Assembly: GCA_963840805.1 (NCBI GenBank)
Contig: CAWJAJ010000017.1
Span: 1,394,144 to 1,458,143 of the forward strand
Direction: 5' to 3'
Origin: CADEEN01 sp963840805
GTDB taxonomy: Bacteria > Pseudomonadota > Gammaproteobacteria > Burkholderiales > Burkholderiaceae_C
DNA: 64,000 nt
Position 1 is the first letter of the stretch; each line of letters opens with the position of its first letter. Both the position numbers and the translations under genes were made by a program. Below are positions 51,711 through 60,548 of this stretch, piece after piece. The notes beneath the pieces were generated by a model. That model saw only the letters and a list, made by a program, of their open reading frames with translations. It did no database searches and was not told where the DNA came from.

Positions 51711-52880
51711 ATGAAAAGACTGCTTGCCTCGCTACTGGCTGCCGCCGCTCTTCTTTCGCCTCCCTGGGTCGGCGCGCAAGCGCTGCAACCGCCGGAGGTC
51801 GCTGCGCGGCAGTACATCCTGATGGACTTGACCACCGGGCAGACATTGGCCGAGCGGGATGCCGACGCACCGACCGATCCGGCGTCGCTGACGAAGCTGA
51901 TGACGGCTTACATCGTTTTCGGTGCGCTGCGCGACAAGAAACTCGCGCTCGAGGACCGCATTGCCGTCAGCGAGCGGGCGTGGAACGAACGCAAAGGCGA
52001 CCCCTCGTTGATGTTCATCGACACCACGATGCGGCCCACCGTCGAAGAACTGCTGCACGGCATGATCGTGCAGTCGGGCAACGACGCTTCGGTGGCGCTG
52101 GCCGAGGCCGTGGCCGGTTCGGTGGAGAACTTCGTCGCCGCGATGAACCGGCAGGGCCAGGCCTGGGGCCTGAAGAACACCGCTTTCAAGAACGTCACCG
52201 GCATGGGCGAGGTAGGCCACAAGGCCAGTGCCCGAGACATCGGCTCGATCGCGGCGCACGTCATCCGCGACTACCCACAGTACTACCGCTACTACAGCAT
52301 CAAGGAGTGGACCTACAACCGGATCCGCCAGGACAACCGCAACCTGCTGCTGCGCCGCGACCCGACGGTCGACGGCATGAAGACCGGCTTCACCGACGCC
52401 GCCGGCTACTGCCTGGTGGCCAGTGCCGCGCGCGACTATCCGAACCTGGGTGCCGGCAACAAGCGGCGCCTGCTCAGCGTGGTGCTGGGCACTGCGTCGC
52501 GCGAGGCGCGGGCCAACGAGACCCAGAAGCTGCTCAACTGGGGTTATCAGGCATTCGATCCGGTGCGCCTGTTCGAGGCCGGCAAGCCGATTGCCACCCC
52601 TGAGGTCTGGAAAGGCAAGGAGCGACATGCCAAGCTCGGCAGCGAGGCGGCCGTCGTCATCGCCGTGCCACGCGGCGAGGCCGAGAAACTGCAAACCCGC
52701 GTCGATCGCACCGAACCGCTGGTTGCACCGCTGGCCAAGGGGCAACGCGTCGGCACGCTGAAAGTGACTACCGCGGCGGGCGCGCCAGTGGCAGAAGTGC
52801 CGCTGGTGGTTCTGGACGCAGTGGACCAGGCCGGCCTGCTGGGACGTGCCTGGGATGCGTTGCGGCTGTGGATCAAGTAG
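51711..52880 (+). CDS. dacC: D-alanyl-D-alanine carboxypeptidase (PBP5/6 type)
   Basis: Periplasmic, membrane-anchored penicillin-binding protein that trims the terminal D-Ala from peptidoglycan. Signal peptide MKRLLASLLAAAALLSPPWV; active-site motifs SxxK (Ser59, Lys62 in ASLTKLM), SGN in VQSGNDASVALAEAV and KTG in VDGMKTGFTDAAGYCLVASA. The C-terminal PBP5 domain ends in an amphipathic helix (GRAWDALRLWIK) that would anchor it to the membrane. 389 residues from ATG 51711. The downstream gene is a D-amino-acid transaminase, a sensible neighbour. Confidence 0.95.
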   Translation: MKRLLASLLAAAALLSPPWVGAQALQPPEVAARQYILMDLTTGQTLAERDADAPTDPASLTKLMTAYIVFGALRDKKLALEDRIAVSERAWNERKGDPSLMFIDTTMRPTVEELLHGMIVQSGNDASVALAEAVAGSVENFVAAMNRQGQAWGLKNTAFKNVTGMGEVGHKASARDIGSIAAHVIRDYPQYYRYYSIKEWTYNRIRQDNRNLLLRRDPTVDGMKTGFTDAAGYCLVASAARDYPNLGAGNKRRLLSVVLGTASREARANETQKLLNWGYQAFDPVRLFEAGKPIATPEVWKGKERHAKLGSEAAVVIAVPRGEAEKLQTRVDRTEPLVAPLAKGQRVGTLKVTTAAGAPVAEVPLVVLDAVDQAGLLGRAWDALRLWIK

Positions 52881-52911
52881 TAAGCTCATTGCCTCACTGT
52901 GAGGACAGCGC

Positions 52912-53817
52912 ATGACCACCGCCTTGCCCGAAACCCTGTGCTACCTGAACGGTCGCTATCAGCGCCTGTGCGACGCACAGGTCAGCGTGCTCGACCGCGG
53001 TTTCATTTTCGGTGACGGCATCTACGAGGTCGTCCCCGTTTACGACCGCAAGCTGTTTCGTTTCGACGAACACATGGCGCGCATGTCTCGCAGCCTGGGC
53101 AAGGTGCGCATCGTCAATCCAATGGGCCGTGAACAGTGGTTGGAGCGCATCCGTCCGCTGGTGGCCGCGCTGTCCGAGCAACACGGAGCCGACGACCAGT
53201 TGGTCTACATCCAGATCACGCGCGGCGTGGCCCTGCGCGACCATGTCATGCCGACGGATATCGAGCCGACGGTGTTCATGATGGCCAGCGGGATGAAGCC
53301 GCCGACAGCCGAGCAGCGCCACCACGGTGTGGCTTGCACGACGGCACGCGACTTCCGCTGGGAGCGCGGCGACATCAAGAGCATTTCATTGCTCGGCAAT
53401 GTGTTGGCCCGGCAATTGTCGGCCGACCACGGCGCGGTGGAGACGATCATGTTCCGCGAGGGCGCCCATGGTGGACCCTGGCTGACCGAGGCCGCCGCCA
53501 GCAACGTCTGGGTCGTACACGAGGGCGCTCTGCTCGGACCGCCCAAGAGCGAACACGTGCTCGAAGGCATTCGCTACGACTTGCTGCGCGAGCTCTGCGA
53601 AGAGGAAGGCATAGCGTACAACCTGCGCCCGCTGTCGGAGGCCGACGTGCTCAGCGCCGACGAGGTGCTGCTCAGTTCAGCCACCAAGGAAGTGCTGCCG
53701 GTGACGAAGATCGACGGCGACGCCGTCGGCCACGGTGCGCTCCGAGGCAAGCCGGGGCCGGTGTACGCGCGGCTGTACGAGGCCTACCAGCGCGCCAAGG
53801 TCACGCAATCGACATGA
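52912..53817 (+). CDS. dat: D-amino-acid transaminase
   Basis: Fold-type IV PLP aminotransferase, 301 residues. N-terminal VLDRGFIFGDGIYEVVPVYD is typical, the PLP Lys is Lys156 in GDIKSISLLGNVLARQL, and phosphate-binding residues are in LTEAAASNVWVVHEGALLGP and LLSSATKEVLPVTKIDG. D-alanine and related substrates are expected, giving D-glutamate for peptidoglycan; a branched-chain aminotransferase role is less likely because of the DGIYEVVPVYD pattern. Its stop overlaps the ybeD-like start (ATGA). Confidence 0.9.
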   Translation: MTTALPETLCYLNGRYQRLCDAQVSVLDRGFIFGDGIYEVVPVYDRKLFRFDEHMARMSRSLGKVRIVNPMGREQWLERIRPLVAALSEQHGADDQLVYIQITRGVALRDHVMPTDIEPTVFMMASGMKPPTAEQRHHGVACTTARDFRWERGDIKSISLLGNVLARQLSADHGAVETIMFREGAHGGPWLTEAAASNVWVVHEGALLGPPKSEHVLEGIRYDLLRELCEEEGIAYNLRPLSEADVLSADEVLLSSATKEVLPVTKIDGDAVGHGALRGKPGPVYARLYEAYQRAKVTQST

Positions 53818-54092
53818 GTGCGGCCATACCGCCCGAGAAAAGCCTGATTGAGTATCCGAGCGCGTTCCCGATCAAGGTGATGGGCGCGAATGTCGAGGGT
53901 TTCACCGAAGCCATCGTTGCGCTGGCGCGGCGTTTCGACCCCGCTTTCGATGTCACGACGGTCGAGTCGCGGCCGAGCAAGGCAGGCAACTACCTCGGCC
54001 TGACGATCACCGTCACCGCCACCAGCCGCGAACAGCTCGACGAGCTGTACCGCACGCTGTCGACGCACCCGATGGTGAAGGTCGTCCTCTGA
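53814..54092 (+). CDS. ybeD: YbeD/DUF493 family protein
   Basis: A 92-residue ACT-like protein of the DUF493 family: SLIEYPSAFPIKVMGANVEG, FDVTTVESRPSKAGNYLGLT and TATSREQLDELYRTLSTHPM. Function unknown; it is found next to lipB across proteobacteria, and it is here too, with the intervening gene on the opposite strand. ATG 53814 overlaps the dat stop. Confidence 0.92.
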   Translation: MSAAIPPEKSLIEYPSAFPIKVMGANVEGFTEAIVALARRFDPAFDVTTVESRPSKAGNYLGLTITVTATSREQLDELYRTLSTHPMVKVVL

Positions 54093-54102
54093 ACGCGGCA
54101 GG

Positions 54103-54750
54103 CTACGTGCCCGGCGTGTTCAGCCTGGCGTCGAGTTCCTTGACCTTGCTCGGCGCCGCTTCGTCACCGTTGCGCGCCGCCACGCCGTACCAATAGCGCG
54201 CCTCGCGCAGATCGCGCTCGACGCCGTCGCCGGTCTCGTACATCGATGCGATCAGGTACTGCGCGCCGACGTCGCCCCCCTGCGCGGCGATGCGAAACCA
54301 GCGCGCAGCCTGCGTTGCATCCTTCGCGACGCCGCGGCCGAGGTAGTGCGCGGTGGCGATCGCGACCTGCGCATCCACGCTGCCGCTCTCGGCGGCGCGC
54401 AGGTACCAACGGTGCGCCTCGGAGAGGTTGGTCGCCAAGCCCGCCTGGCCCTGCTCGTAGAGCTGCGCCAGGCCGAACATGGCGGTCACGAAGCCGCCCT
54501 CGGCGGCGCGTGTCATCAGCCGCACGGCCTCGCGGGCATTGGCGTGCGGCATCTCCCCGCGCAGGTGCATCACGGCCAGGTTGTAGTCAGCCGCTGCCAC
54601 GCCTTCGCGCGCCAGGCGCGCGAAGGCAGCGCGCGCCGTGGCGAGATCGCCGCGCTCATAGGCGGCCACCGCGGCGTCGATGGTCGGCGCGGCTCGCGCT
54701 GGCAAGGGCGCCACCAACAACAGCGCGGCGGCAATCAGGATCTGGCGCAT
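54103..54750 (-). CDS. Sel1-repeat secreted protein
   Basis: A 215-residue exported protein (signal MRQILIAAALLLVAPLPARA) made mostly of Sel1-like tetratricopeptide repeats: EAVRLMTRAAEGGFVTAMFG, EAHRWYLRAAESGSVDAQVA, QAARWFRIAAQGGDVGAQYL and EARYWYGVAARNGDEAAPSK. Sel1 repeats mediate protein-protein contacts. An alternative ATG at 54768 would add six residues. It lies on the opposite strand between ybeD and lipB, interrupting the usual dat-ybeD-lipB-lipA run. Confidence 0.85.
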   Translation of the reverse strand: MRQILIAAALLLVAPLPARAAPTIDAAVAAYERGDLATARAAFARLAREGVAAADYNLAVMHLRGEMPHANAREAVRLMTRAAEGGFVTAMFGLAQLYEQGQAGLATNLSEAHRWYLRAAESGSVDAQVAIATAHYLGRGVAKDATQAARWFRIAAQGGDVGAQYLIASMYETGDGVERDLREARYWYGVAARNGDEAAPSKVKELDARLNTPGT

Positions 54751-54865
54751 GGGTTCTTGGAGGGTCATTCGACGGGACGGCACGAAGATACCGCGCGCGT
54801 CGTGGTGTGTCGTGCCAACGCCGCAAAACTTTCTGGGTCGAGGGCCATGCGAGACTCCTGCCGCC

Positions 54866-55534
54866 ATGCAAACGCGCTTCATCGGCCGCTGCGAATGGGC
54901 GGCCACTGCCGCCGCGATGCGCGCCTTCACCGACGCGCGCACGGTGCAGACGCCCGACGAACTGTGGCTGGCCGAGCACGCGCCGGTGTTCACGCAGGGC
55001 GTCGCCGGGCGGCCGGAGCATGTGCTCGGCGCGGGCACGATTCCCGTGCTGCCGAGCAATCGCGGTGGCCAGGTCACTTACCACGGGCCCGGCCAGGTCG
55101 TGGCCTATCCGCTGGTCGATCTGAGGCGACTGTCGATCTACGTCAGGGAATACGTGTTCCGCGTCGAGGCGGCCGTGCTCAAGGTGCTCGAGAGTTACGG
55201 CGTGACCGGGCATCGCGTCGCCGGTGCACCGGGCATCTATGTGCGCCTGGACGATCCGTTTTCGCACGCTGCCCTGCAGGGACCGATGGATTCGCGCGAC
55301 CCGTTCCGGGGCCTCGGCAAGATCGCGGCGCTCGGCATCAAGGTCAGCCGTCACTGTGCCTACCACGGCGTAGCGCTCAACGTGGCGATGGACCTCGAAC
55401 CCTTCTTGCGCATCAACCCTTGCGGCTACGCCGGACTGCAGACGGTCGATCTGGCTAGACTTGGCATTTCCACCAGCTGGGACGAGGCGGCCGAACGGCT
55501 CGCGGCGCGCCTGGCCAGCCAGTTCAAGCCATGA
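54866..55534 (+). CDS. lipB: Octanoyl-[acyl-carrier-protein] transferase
   Basis: Transfers octanoate from acyl carrier protein to lipoyl domains, the first step of lipoate synthesis. Family motifs are NRGGQVTYHGPGQVVAYPL, KIAALGIKVSRHCAYHG (catalytic Lys) and LRINPCGYAGLQ (catalytic Cys). 222 residues from ATG 54866. The stop overlaps the lipA start (ATGA), so the pair is translationally coupled. The product serves pyruvate, 2-oxoglutarate and branched-chain oxoacid dehydrogenases and the glycine cleavage system. Confidence 0.95.
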   Translation: MQTRFIGRCEWAATAAAMRAFTDARTVQTPDELWLAEHAPVFTQGVAGRPEHVLGAGTIPVLPSNRGGQVTYHGPGQVVAYPLVDLRRLSIYVREYVFRVEAAVLKVLESYGVTGHRVAGAPGIYVRLDDPFSHAALQGPMDSRDPFRGLGKIAALGIKVSRHCAYHGVALNVAMDLEPFLRINPCGYAGLQTVDLARLGISTSWDEAAERLAARLASQFKP

Positions 55535-56508
55535 CTGCGAAACCCGAGACACCGGCCTACGACCCGACCGCCAAACAGAAGGCGCAGGCCAAGACCGCGC
55601 GCATCCCGATCAAGGTGGTGCCGGCCGAGGTGTTGAAGAAGCCCGAGTGGATCCGGGTCAAGGCGGGCAGCCCGAGCACGCGCTTCTACGAGATCAAGCA
55701 GGTCCTGCGCGAGCACAAGCTGCACACGGTTTGCGAGGAGGCCAGCTGCCCGAACATCGGCGAATGCTTCGGCAAGGGCACCGCGACCTTCATGATCATG
55801 GGCGACAAGTGCACGCGACGTTGCCCGTTCTGCGACGTCGGCCATGGCCGCCCCGACCCGCTCGATGCCGACGAGCCGTTGAACCTGGCGCGCACGATCG
55901 CCGCGCTCAAACTGAAGTACGTGGTCATCACCAGCGTCGACCGGGACGACCTGCGCGATGGCGGCGCGGCCCATTTCGTCGAATGCATCCGTCAGACGCG
56001 TGCGCTGTCACCCGCGACGCAGATCGAAGTGCTGGTGCCCGACTTCCGCGGCCGCGACGACCGCGCGCTCGAAATCCTGAAGGCCTCGCCGCCCGACGTG
56101 ATGAACCACAACCTCGAGACGGTGCCGCGGCTGTACAAGGAGGCGCGACCGGGGAGCGACTACGCGTTCAGTCTCAACCTGCTGAAGAAGTTCAAGGCCC
56201 TGCATCCGGGCGTACCGACCAAGAGCGGGCTGATGGTGGGCCTGGGCGAGACCGACGACGAGATCCTGGCCGTGATGCGCGACATGCGCGCACACGAGAT
56301 CGGGATGCTGACGATCGGCCAGTACCTCGCGCCGAGCGGGCACCACCTGCCGGTGCGGCGCTATGTGCACCCCGACACGTTCAGGATGTTCGAGCGCGAG
56401 GCTGCGGCGATGGGCTTCAGCCACGCGGCGGTCGGGGCCATGGTGCGCTCGAGCTATCACGCCGACCAGCAGGCGCATGCGGCCGGGGTGGCCGGCGTGC
56501 TGGCCTGA
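55531..56508 (+). CDS. lipA: Lipoyl synthase
   Basis: Radical-SAM enzyme that inserts two sulfurs into the octanoyl chain. The auxiliary [4Fe-4S] cluster cysteines are in CEEASCPNIGEC, and the radical-SAM cysteines in KCTRRCPFCDVGHGRPDPLD; VVITSVDRDDLRDGGAAHFV and GLMVGLGETDDEILAVMRDM are conserved. 325 residues, with a Lys-rich N-terminus. It overlaps lipB. Confidence 0.97.
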   Translation: MTAKPETPAYDPTAKQKAQAKTARIPIKVVPAEVLKKPEWIRVKAGSPSTRFYEIKQVLREHKLHTVCEEASCPNIGECFGKGTATFMIMGDKCTRRCPFCDVGHGRPDPLDADEPLNLARTIAALKLKYVVITSVDRDDLRDGGAAHFVECIRQTRALSPATQIEVLVPDFRGRDDRALEILKASPPDVMNHNLETVPRLYKEARPGSDYAFSLNLLKKFKALHPGVPTKSGLMVGLGETDDEILAVMRDMRAHEIGMLTIGQYLAPSGHHLPVRRYVHPDTFRMFEREAAAMGFSHAAVGAMVRSSYHADQQAHAAGVAGVLA

Positions 56509-56518
56509 GGCACGGCGA

Positions 56519-56720
56519 TCAGACCTGCGCCAGCAGCTTCTCGACCAGCGCGCGCGGCGCCGCGAAATCGGAAGTGATTGGGTCGAGTCCTTGCTGCCGT
56601 CGAGCAGGGTGTACGACACTGATGGTGCCGTCGGGTCGGGCGCCAGCGTATGCCAAGCATGAATGCTGCCAGCGCGAGGGCCGAGGCGACGGCGGCAACG
56701 GGGATGACGGAACGGCCAAC
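56519..56720 (-). pseudogene. Remnant of a TlpA-like thioredoxin-family gene (internal deletion)
   Basis: In three successive minus-strand frames one can read a hydrophobic N-terminal segment (VIPVAAVASALALAAFML), then APSVSYTLLDGSKDSTQSL, then SDFAAPRALVEKLLAQV and a stop at 56519. The TLLDGS block is the typical lead-in to the thioredoxin fold of TlpA-like redoxins, and the last piece resembles their C-terminal helix; the catalytic domain with its CxxC is missing. I read it as a decayed gene with an internal deletion, possibly also with frameshift errors. Alternatively, the 66-residue frame alone could be a small protein. Confidence 0.38.
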
Positions 56721-56739
56721 TTGACTGGGGGATCCAGGA

Positions 56740-57420
56740 ATGCGACGCAGAAAATTTACGACCGTGCTGATCGCCATGCCGGCGCTCGGGCATGTGGGTG
56801 GCGTACAGGCCTACGTGTTGGGCGAGGAGGATGCGGCTTCGGGCGTGCGCACGGCGCTCGAACGCGGCGCCAGTGCCGCGGTCAGCCTGCTCGGCCGCAC
56901 CGATGGTTTTCTCGGCAATCCCAAGGTGCGCATCGAATTGCCGGGCTTCTTGAAAGACGCGGCCAAGTTGCTGAAGGCCACCGGGCAAGGCAAACGGGTC
57001 GATGCACTGGTCACGGCGATGAACCGCGCGGCCGAGGCGGCGGTGCCGGAGGCGCGGGCATTGTTGGTCAACGCCGCCAAGTCGATGTCGGTCGAAGACG
57101 CCGTGAAGATCGTGCGCGGTGGCGATACCTCGGTCACCGAATTCTTCAGCCGCAAGACACGTGAGCCGATCGGCCAGAAGTTCCTGCCGATCGTGGGGCG
57201 TGCGACGGAGAAGGTATCGCTGGCGCAGAAGTACGACGCAGTGGCCGGCAAGGCGGCCGGCATGGGCCTGCTGAAGAAGGAAGACGCCGACCTGAAAGGC
57301 TACGTCACGGGCAAGACGCTCGACGGCCTGTACTTCATGATCGGCGAGGAAGAAAAGAAGATCCGTCGCGACCCGGTGGGAACCGGCAGTGCGATCCTGA
57401 AGAAGGTGTTTGGCCGCTGA
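56740..57420 (+). CDS. DUF4197 family secreted protein
   Basis: A 226-residue DUF4197 protein: basic N-terminus MRRRKFTTVLIAMPALGHVG with a weak signal segment, then GVRTALERGASAAVSLLGRT, IELPGFLKDAAKLLKATGQG, ALVTAMNRAAEAAVPEARAL and the conserved TLDGLYFMIGEEEKKIRRDP ending LKKVFGR. Function unknown; predicted exported. Nothing recognisable lies in the short gaps on either side except the redoxin remnant upstream. Confidence 0.87.
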   Translation: MRRRKFTTVLIAMPALGHVGGVQAYVLGEEDAASGVRTALERGASAAVSLLGRTDGFLGNPKVRIELPGFLKDAAKLLKATGQGKRVDALVTAMNRAAEAAVPEARALLVNAAKSMSVEDAVKIVRGGDTSVTEFFSRKTREPIGQKFLPIVGRATEKVSLAQKYDAVAGKAAGMGLLKKEDADLKGYVTGKTLDGLYFMIGEEEKKIRRDPVGTGSAILKKVFGR

Positions 57421-57455
57421 TTCCACGGCCAGCGGCTTCGGCGGCGGACTCGCCC

Positions 57456-58712
57456 TCAGACCACGCCACGTTCGCGCAGGCGTGCGCATTCGGCGTCGCC
57501 GAGGCCGAGTTCGGCCAGCACTTCGCCGGTGTGTTGGCCGAGCAGCGGTGGCGGCCGCCGCACCTGCACTGGCGTGGCCGACAGCTTCATCGGGCTGGCC
57601 ACCAGGCGCAGCGTGTCGCTCAGCGGATGTGGCACGGGCACTTCCATCTGTCGAGCCTGCACCTGGGGGTCGGCGAACACCTCGGCCAGGTCATTGATTG
57701 CCCCGCAAGGTACCTTGGCGGCATCGAGCGCCGTGAGCCACTGCTGCTTGCTGCGTGCACGCATCAGGTTGGCCAGCAAGGGCACCAGCACGCCCCGATG
57801 GCGCACGCGGTCGGCGTTGCGCATGTAGCGCTCGTCACGGGCCAGCTCAGGCCGGCCGGCTACCTCGCAGAAGCGCGCGAATTGCGTGTCGTTGCCGACG
57901 GCCAGGATCAGGTGGCCGTCGGCGGCCTCGAACACCTGGTAGGGAACGATGTTCTGGTGCGCATTGCCGGCGCGCTGCGGGGCCACGCCAGTGACCAGGT
58001 AGTTGGCGCCGAGGTTGGCCAGCATCGCCACCTGCGCGTCGAGCAGGGCCATGTCGATATGCTGGCCGCAACCGGTGGCGTCACGGTGACGCAGTGCTGC
58101 CAGGATCGCCACCGTGGCATACAAGCCGGTGAAAAGATCGGCGACGGCCACGCCCACTTTTTGTGGCCCGCCGCCGGGCCGGTCGTCGCGCTCGCCAGTC
58201 ACGCTCATCAGGCCGCCCAGCCCCTGGATGGCGTAGTCGTAGCCGGCGCGGTCGGCGTAAGGGCCGGTCTGGCCGAAGCCGGTGATCGAGCAATACACCA
58301 GACGCGGCAGGGCCGCACGCAGTGACGGTGCGTCGAGACCATAGCGCGCCATGTCGCCGACCTTGTAGTTCTCGACCAGCACATCGGCCTGCGCCGCCAG
58401 CCGGCGGATCAGTGCCTGACCTTCGGGTTGCGACAAGTCGACCGTGATCGAGCGCTTGTTGCGGTTGCAGCCGAGGTAGTAGGCCGCCTCGGCAGTGTCG
58501 CGGCCATCGCGGCCTTTCAGGAACGGCGGGCCCCACCCGCGCGTGTCGTCGCCGCCGGGATGGCTGCCGCTGGCGGGGCGTTCGACCTTGATCACGTCAG
58601 CGCCCAGATCGGCCAGCGTTTGCGTGCACCAGGGGCCGGCGAGTACGCGCGACAGGTCGAGCACGCGCACGCCCTCGAGGGCGCCAGGCAGCGGGGCGAT
58701 GGTTTGGCTCAT
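57456..58712 (-). CDS. CaiB/BaiF family CoA-transferase
   Basis: Class III CoA-transferase, 418 residues, moving CoA between organic acids. It opens LEGVRVLDLSRVLAGPWCTQ and TLADLGADVIKVERP, with the catalytic Asp expected in the HIDMALLDAQVAMLAN helix (IDMALLD). Other motifs are YYLGCNRNKRSITVDLSQPE, DVLVENYKVGDMARYGLDAP and GYDYAIQGLGGLMSVTG. Start ATG 58712. Formyl-CoA/oxalate, glutarate and several other substrates are possible. It is a single gene with the opposite orientation to its neighbours. Confidence 0.9.
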   Translation of the reverse strand: MSQTIAPLPGALEGVRVLDLSRVLAGPWCTQTLADLGADVIKVERPASGSHPGGDDTRGWGPPFLKGRDGRDTAEAAYYLGCNRNKRSITVDLSQPEGQALIRRLAAQADVLVENYKVGDMARYGLDAPSLRAALPRLVYCSITGFGQTGPYADRAGYDYAIQGLGGLMSVTGERDDRPGGGPQKVGVAVADLFTGLYATVAILAALRHRDATGCGQHIDMALLDAQVAMLANLGANYLVTGVAPQRAGNAHQNIVPYQVFEAADGHLILAVGNDTQFARFCEVAGRPELARDERYMRNADRVRHRGVLVPLLANLMRARSKQQWLTALDAAKVPCGAINDLAEVFADPQVQARQMEVPVPHPLSDTLRLVASPMKLSATPVQVRRPPPLLGQHTGEVLAELGLGDAECARLRERGVV

Positions 58713-58737
58713 GCGGCGATCGTAAGCGCCTCGCACG

Positions 58738-58743
58738 GATAAT
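58738..58743 (+). promoter_or_regulatory. -10-like GATAAT close to the start codon at 58752
   Basis: GATAATCG lies eight bases upstream of the ATG at 58752, so transcription would begin within about two bases of the start codon. The same ATAATCG string precedes the reading frame at 49315 and lies upstream of the EIIA gene (60519-60526). Confidence 0.4.
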
Positions 58744-58751
58744 CGTTCCCA

Positions 58752-59279
58752 ATGAAGGTGCGCTCGATCGTCGCGATGCTGGCCGTGGCTTGCGCTGGTA
58801 TCGCCTGCGCACCCGACCTCAACTGGCGTGAAGTGCGGCCCGAGGATTCGGGCCTGGCCGTGCTGCTGCCTTGCAAGCCCGCCGGCCACGCCCGTCGACT
58901 GCACCTGGCGGGCACGGCCGTCGAGATGTCGCTGTTCGCCTGTTCGGCAGGCGGGGCGACCTATGCGGTCGGTTTTGCCGACGTCGGGCAGCCTCAACTG
59001 GTGGGACGTGCACTCGAAGAACTGGCGGTGGCGGCTGCGCGCAACATCGGGTCGACGGGTTCGGGCGCGGCTGCTGCCTTGCGTGTCGAAGGCATGACAC
59101 CGCAGCCCCAAGCCGGGCGCCAGGCGCTTTCCGGCCGGTTGTCCGACGGGCAGCGTGTCGATGAGCAGGTGGCCGTGTTCGCGCGCGGTACCCACGTCTA
59201 TCAGGCCACGGTGGTCGGCGCGCGGTTGGATGCCGATGCCATCGATTCGTTCTTCGGCTCCCTGCGGCTGTTGCCGTGA
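58752..59279 (+). CDS. Small exported protein (possible lipoprotein) of unknown function
   Basis: A 175-residue protein with a short signal segment MKVRSIVAMLAVACAGIACA; either Cys could serve as the lipobox cysteine. The mature part is one domain with VRPEDSGLAVLLPCKPAGHA, AVEMSLFACSAGGATYAVGF, QALSGRLSDGQRVDEQVAVF and YQATVVGARLDADAIDSFFG, a pattern of membrane-associated DUF proteins that recurs in Burkholderiales but that I cannot name. It overlaps the MFS gene by four bases (GTGA). Confidence 0.7.
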   Translation: MKVRSIVAMLAVACAGIACAPDLNWREVRPEDSGLAVLLPCKPAGHARRLHLAGTAVEMSLFACSAGGATYAVGFADVGQPQLVGRALEELAVAAARNIGSTGSGAAAALRVEGMTPQPQAGRQALSGRLSDGQRVDEQVAVFARGTHVYQATVVGARLDADAIDSFFGSLRLLP

Positions 59280-60523
59280 CTGCCGTGGTGTCAGCTTCGC
59301 ATCGGGCGCCGGCGTGTGGCGCCGTCGCGATTTTCGCGGCGTTTGCGTTTGCCTACTTCTTCTCGGCGCTGGTGCGTGCGATCACGGCAACGCTGGCACC
59401 TGCCTTTAGCACCGAGCTGGGCTTGTCGGCTGCCGACCTCGGGTTACTCGCCGGCGCGTACTTCCTCGGCTTCTCGCTGATGCAGTTGCCGCTCGGCAGG
59501 GCGCTCGACCGTTACGGCCCGCGCCGCGTATTGATGGTCTTCCTCAGTCTGGCGGTGATGGCCTGCGTGGCCTTCGCGTTGGCACGCGGTTTTGCCGCGC
59601 TGCTGCTGGCCCGCACGCTGATCGGCGTCGGCGTGTCGGCGTGCCTGATGGCGCCGCTAACGACCTACCGCCATCGCTTTGGTGTCGCCGCTCAGTTGCG
59701 CGCCAACTCCTGGATGCTGATGACGGGCTCGCTGGGCATGCTGGCTTCGACGCTGCCGGTGCAGTGGTTGCTGCCGGTGGTGGGGTGGCGTGGCTTGTTC
59801 TGGGCGATCGCCGGCCTGCTGGCGCTGTCGACCTTGCTGATCGGTTGGATCGTGCCGCGTGATGCGCCGGCCGGCCCGGTGACACACGGTGCGGTGCTTG
59901 GCTATCGAGAGATCTTTCGCCACCCCTATTTCATTCGCTTGGCGCCATTGGCGTTCACGGTCTACGGTGGATTGGTGGCCGTACAGTCGCTCTGGGCAGG
60001 TCCGTGGCTCACCGTCGTCGGCGGCCGCAGTGCCGCGGAGGCGGCTCGTGGTCTGTTCGCGATCAACCTGTCGATGCTCTTTGCGTTCCTGGGTTGGGGC
60101 ATCGCGATGCCGCACCTCACGCAACGCGGCTGGCAGGTCGATCGACTGATCGCGCTCGGCGTGCCGCTGGCCTTGGTACTGCTGTTCGGCATCGTCTGGC
60201 AGGGCGCGCGCGCGGGCCCTGCCTGGTGGGCCGTCTGGTGCGTGTCCTGCACCTTCGTATCGCTCAGTCAACCGGCGGTCGCACAGGCGTTCCCGGCCGC
60301 TGCGGCAGGGCGTGCGCTTTCGGCGTTCAATCTGGTCATCTTCGCTGGCGTCTTTTGCGTGCAGTGGGGCATCGGCCTGGCGATCGATGCGCTACAGGCA
60401 ATGGGCTGGCCACCCGTGGGCGCATACCAGGCGGCATTCGTCATGTTCGCGCTGGGCTGCGCGCTCGCGTACGGATGGTTCCTCTGGCGAGGCCGTGCCA
60501 CCGTTGCGCGCGGCGTTGGATAA
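59276..60523 (+). CDS. MFS transporter
   Basis: A 415-residue major facilitator with twelve predicted membrane helices. The signature loop is GRALDRYGPRRVLMVFLSLA between helices 2 and 3, and LLARTLIGVGVSACLMAP is typical of the family. Start GTG 59276 within the upstream stop. Substrate unknown. Downstream PTS genes are probably a separate transcript because a GATAAT box lies between. Confidence 0.9.
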   Translation: MTAVVSASHRAPACGAVAIFAAFAFAYFFSALVRAITATLAPAFSTELGLSAADLGLLAGAYFLGFSLMQLPLGRALDRYGPRRVLMVFLSLAVMACVAFALARGFAALLLARTLIGVGVSACLMAPLTTYRHRFGVAAQLRANSWMLMTGSLGMLASTLPVQWLLPVVGWRGLFWAIAGLLALSTLLIGWIVPRDAPAGPVTHGAVLGYREIFRHPYFIRLAPLAFTVYGGLVAVQSLWAGPWLTVVGGRSAAEAARGLFAINLSMLFAFLGWGIAMPHLTQRGWQVDRLIALGVPLALVLLFGIVWQGARAGPAWWAVWCVSCTFVSLSQPAVAQAFPAAAAGRALSAFNLVIFAGVFCVQWGIGLAIDALQAMGWPPVGAYQAAFVMFALGCALAYGWFLWRGRATVARGVG

Positions 60524-60548
60524 TCGCCGGCATCTCTCTTACTGCGCC

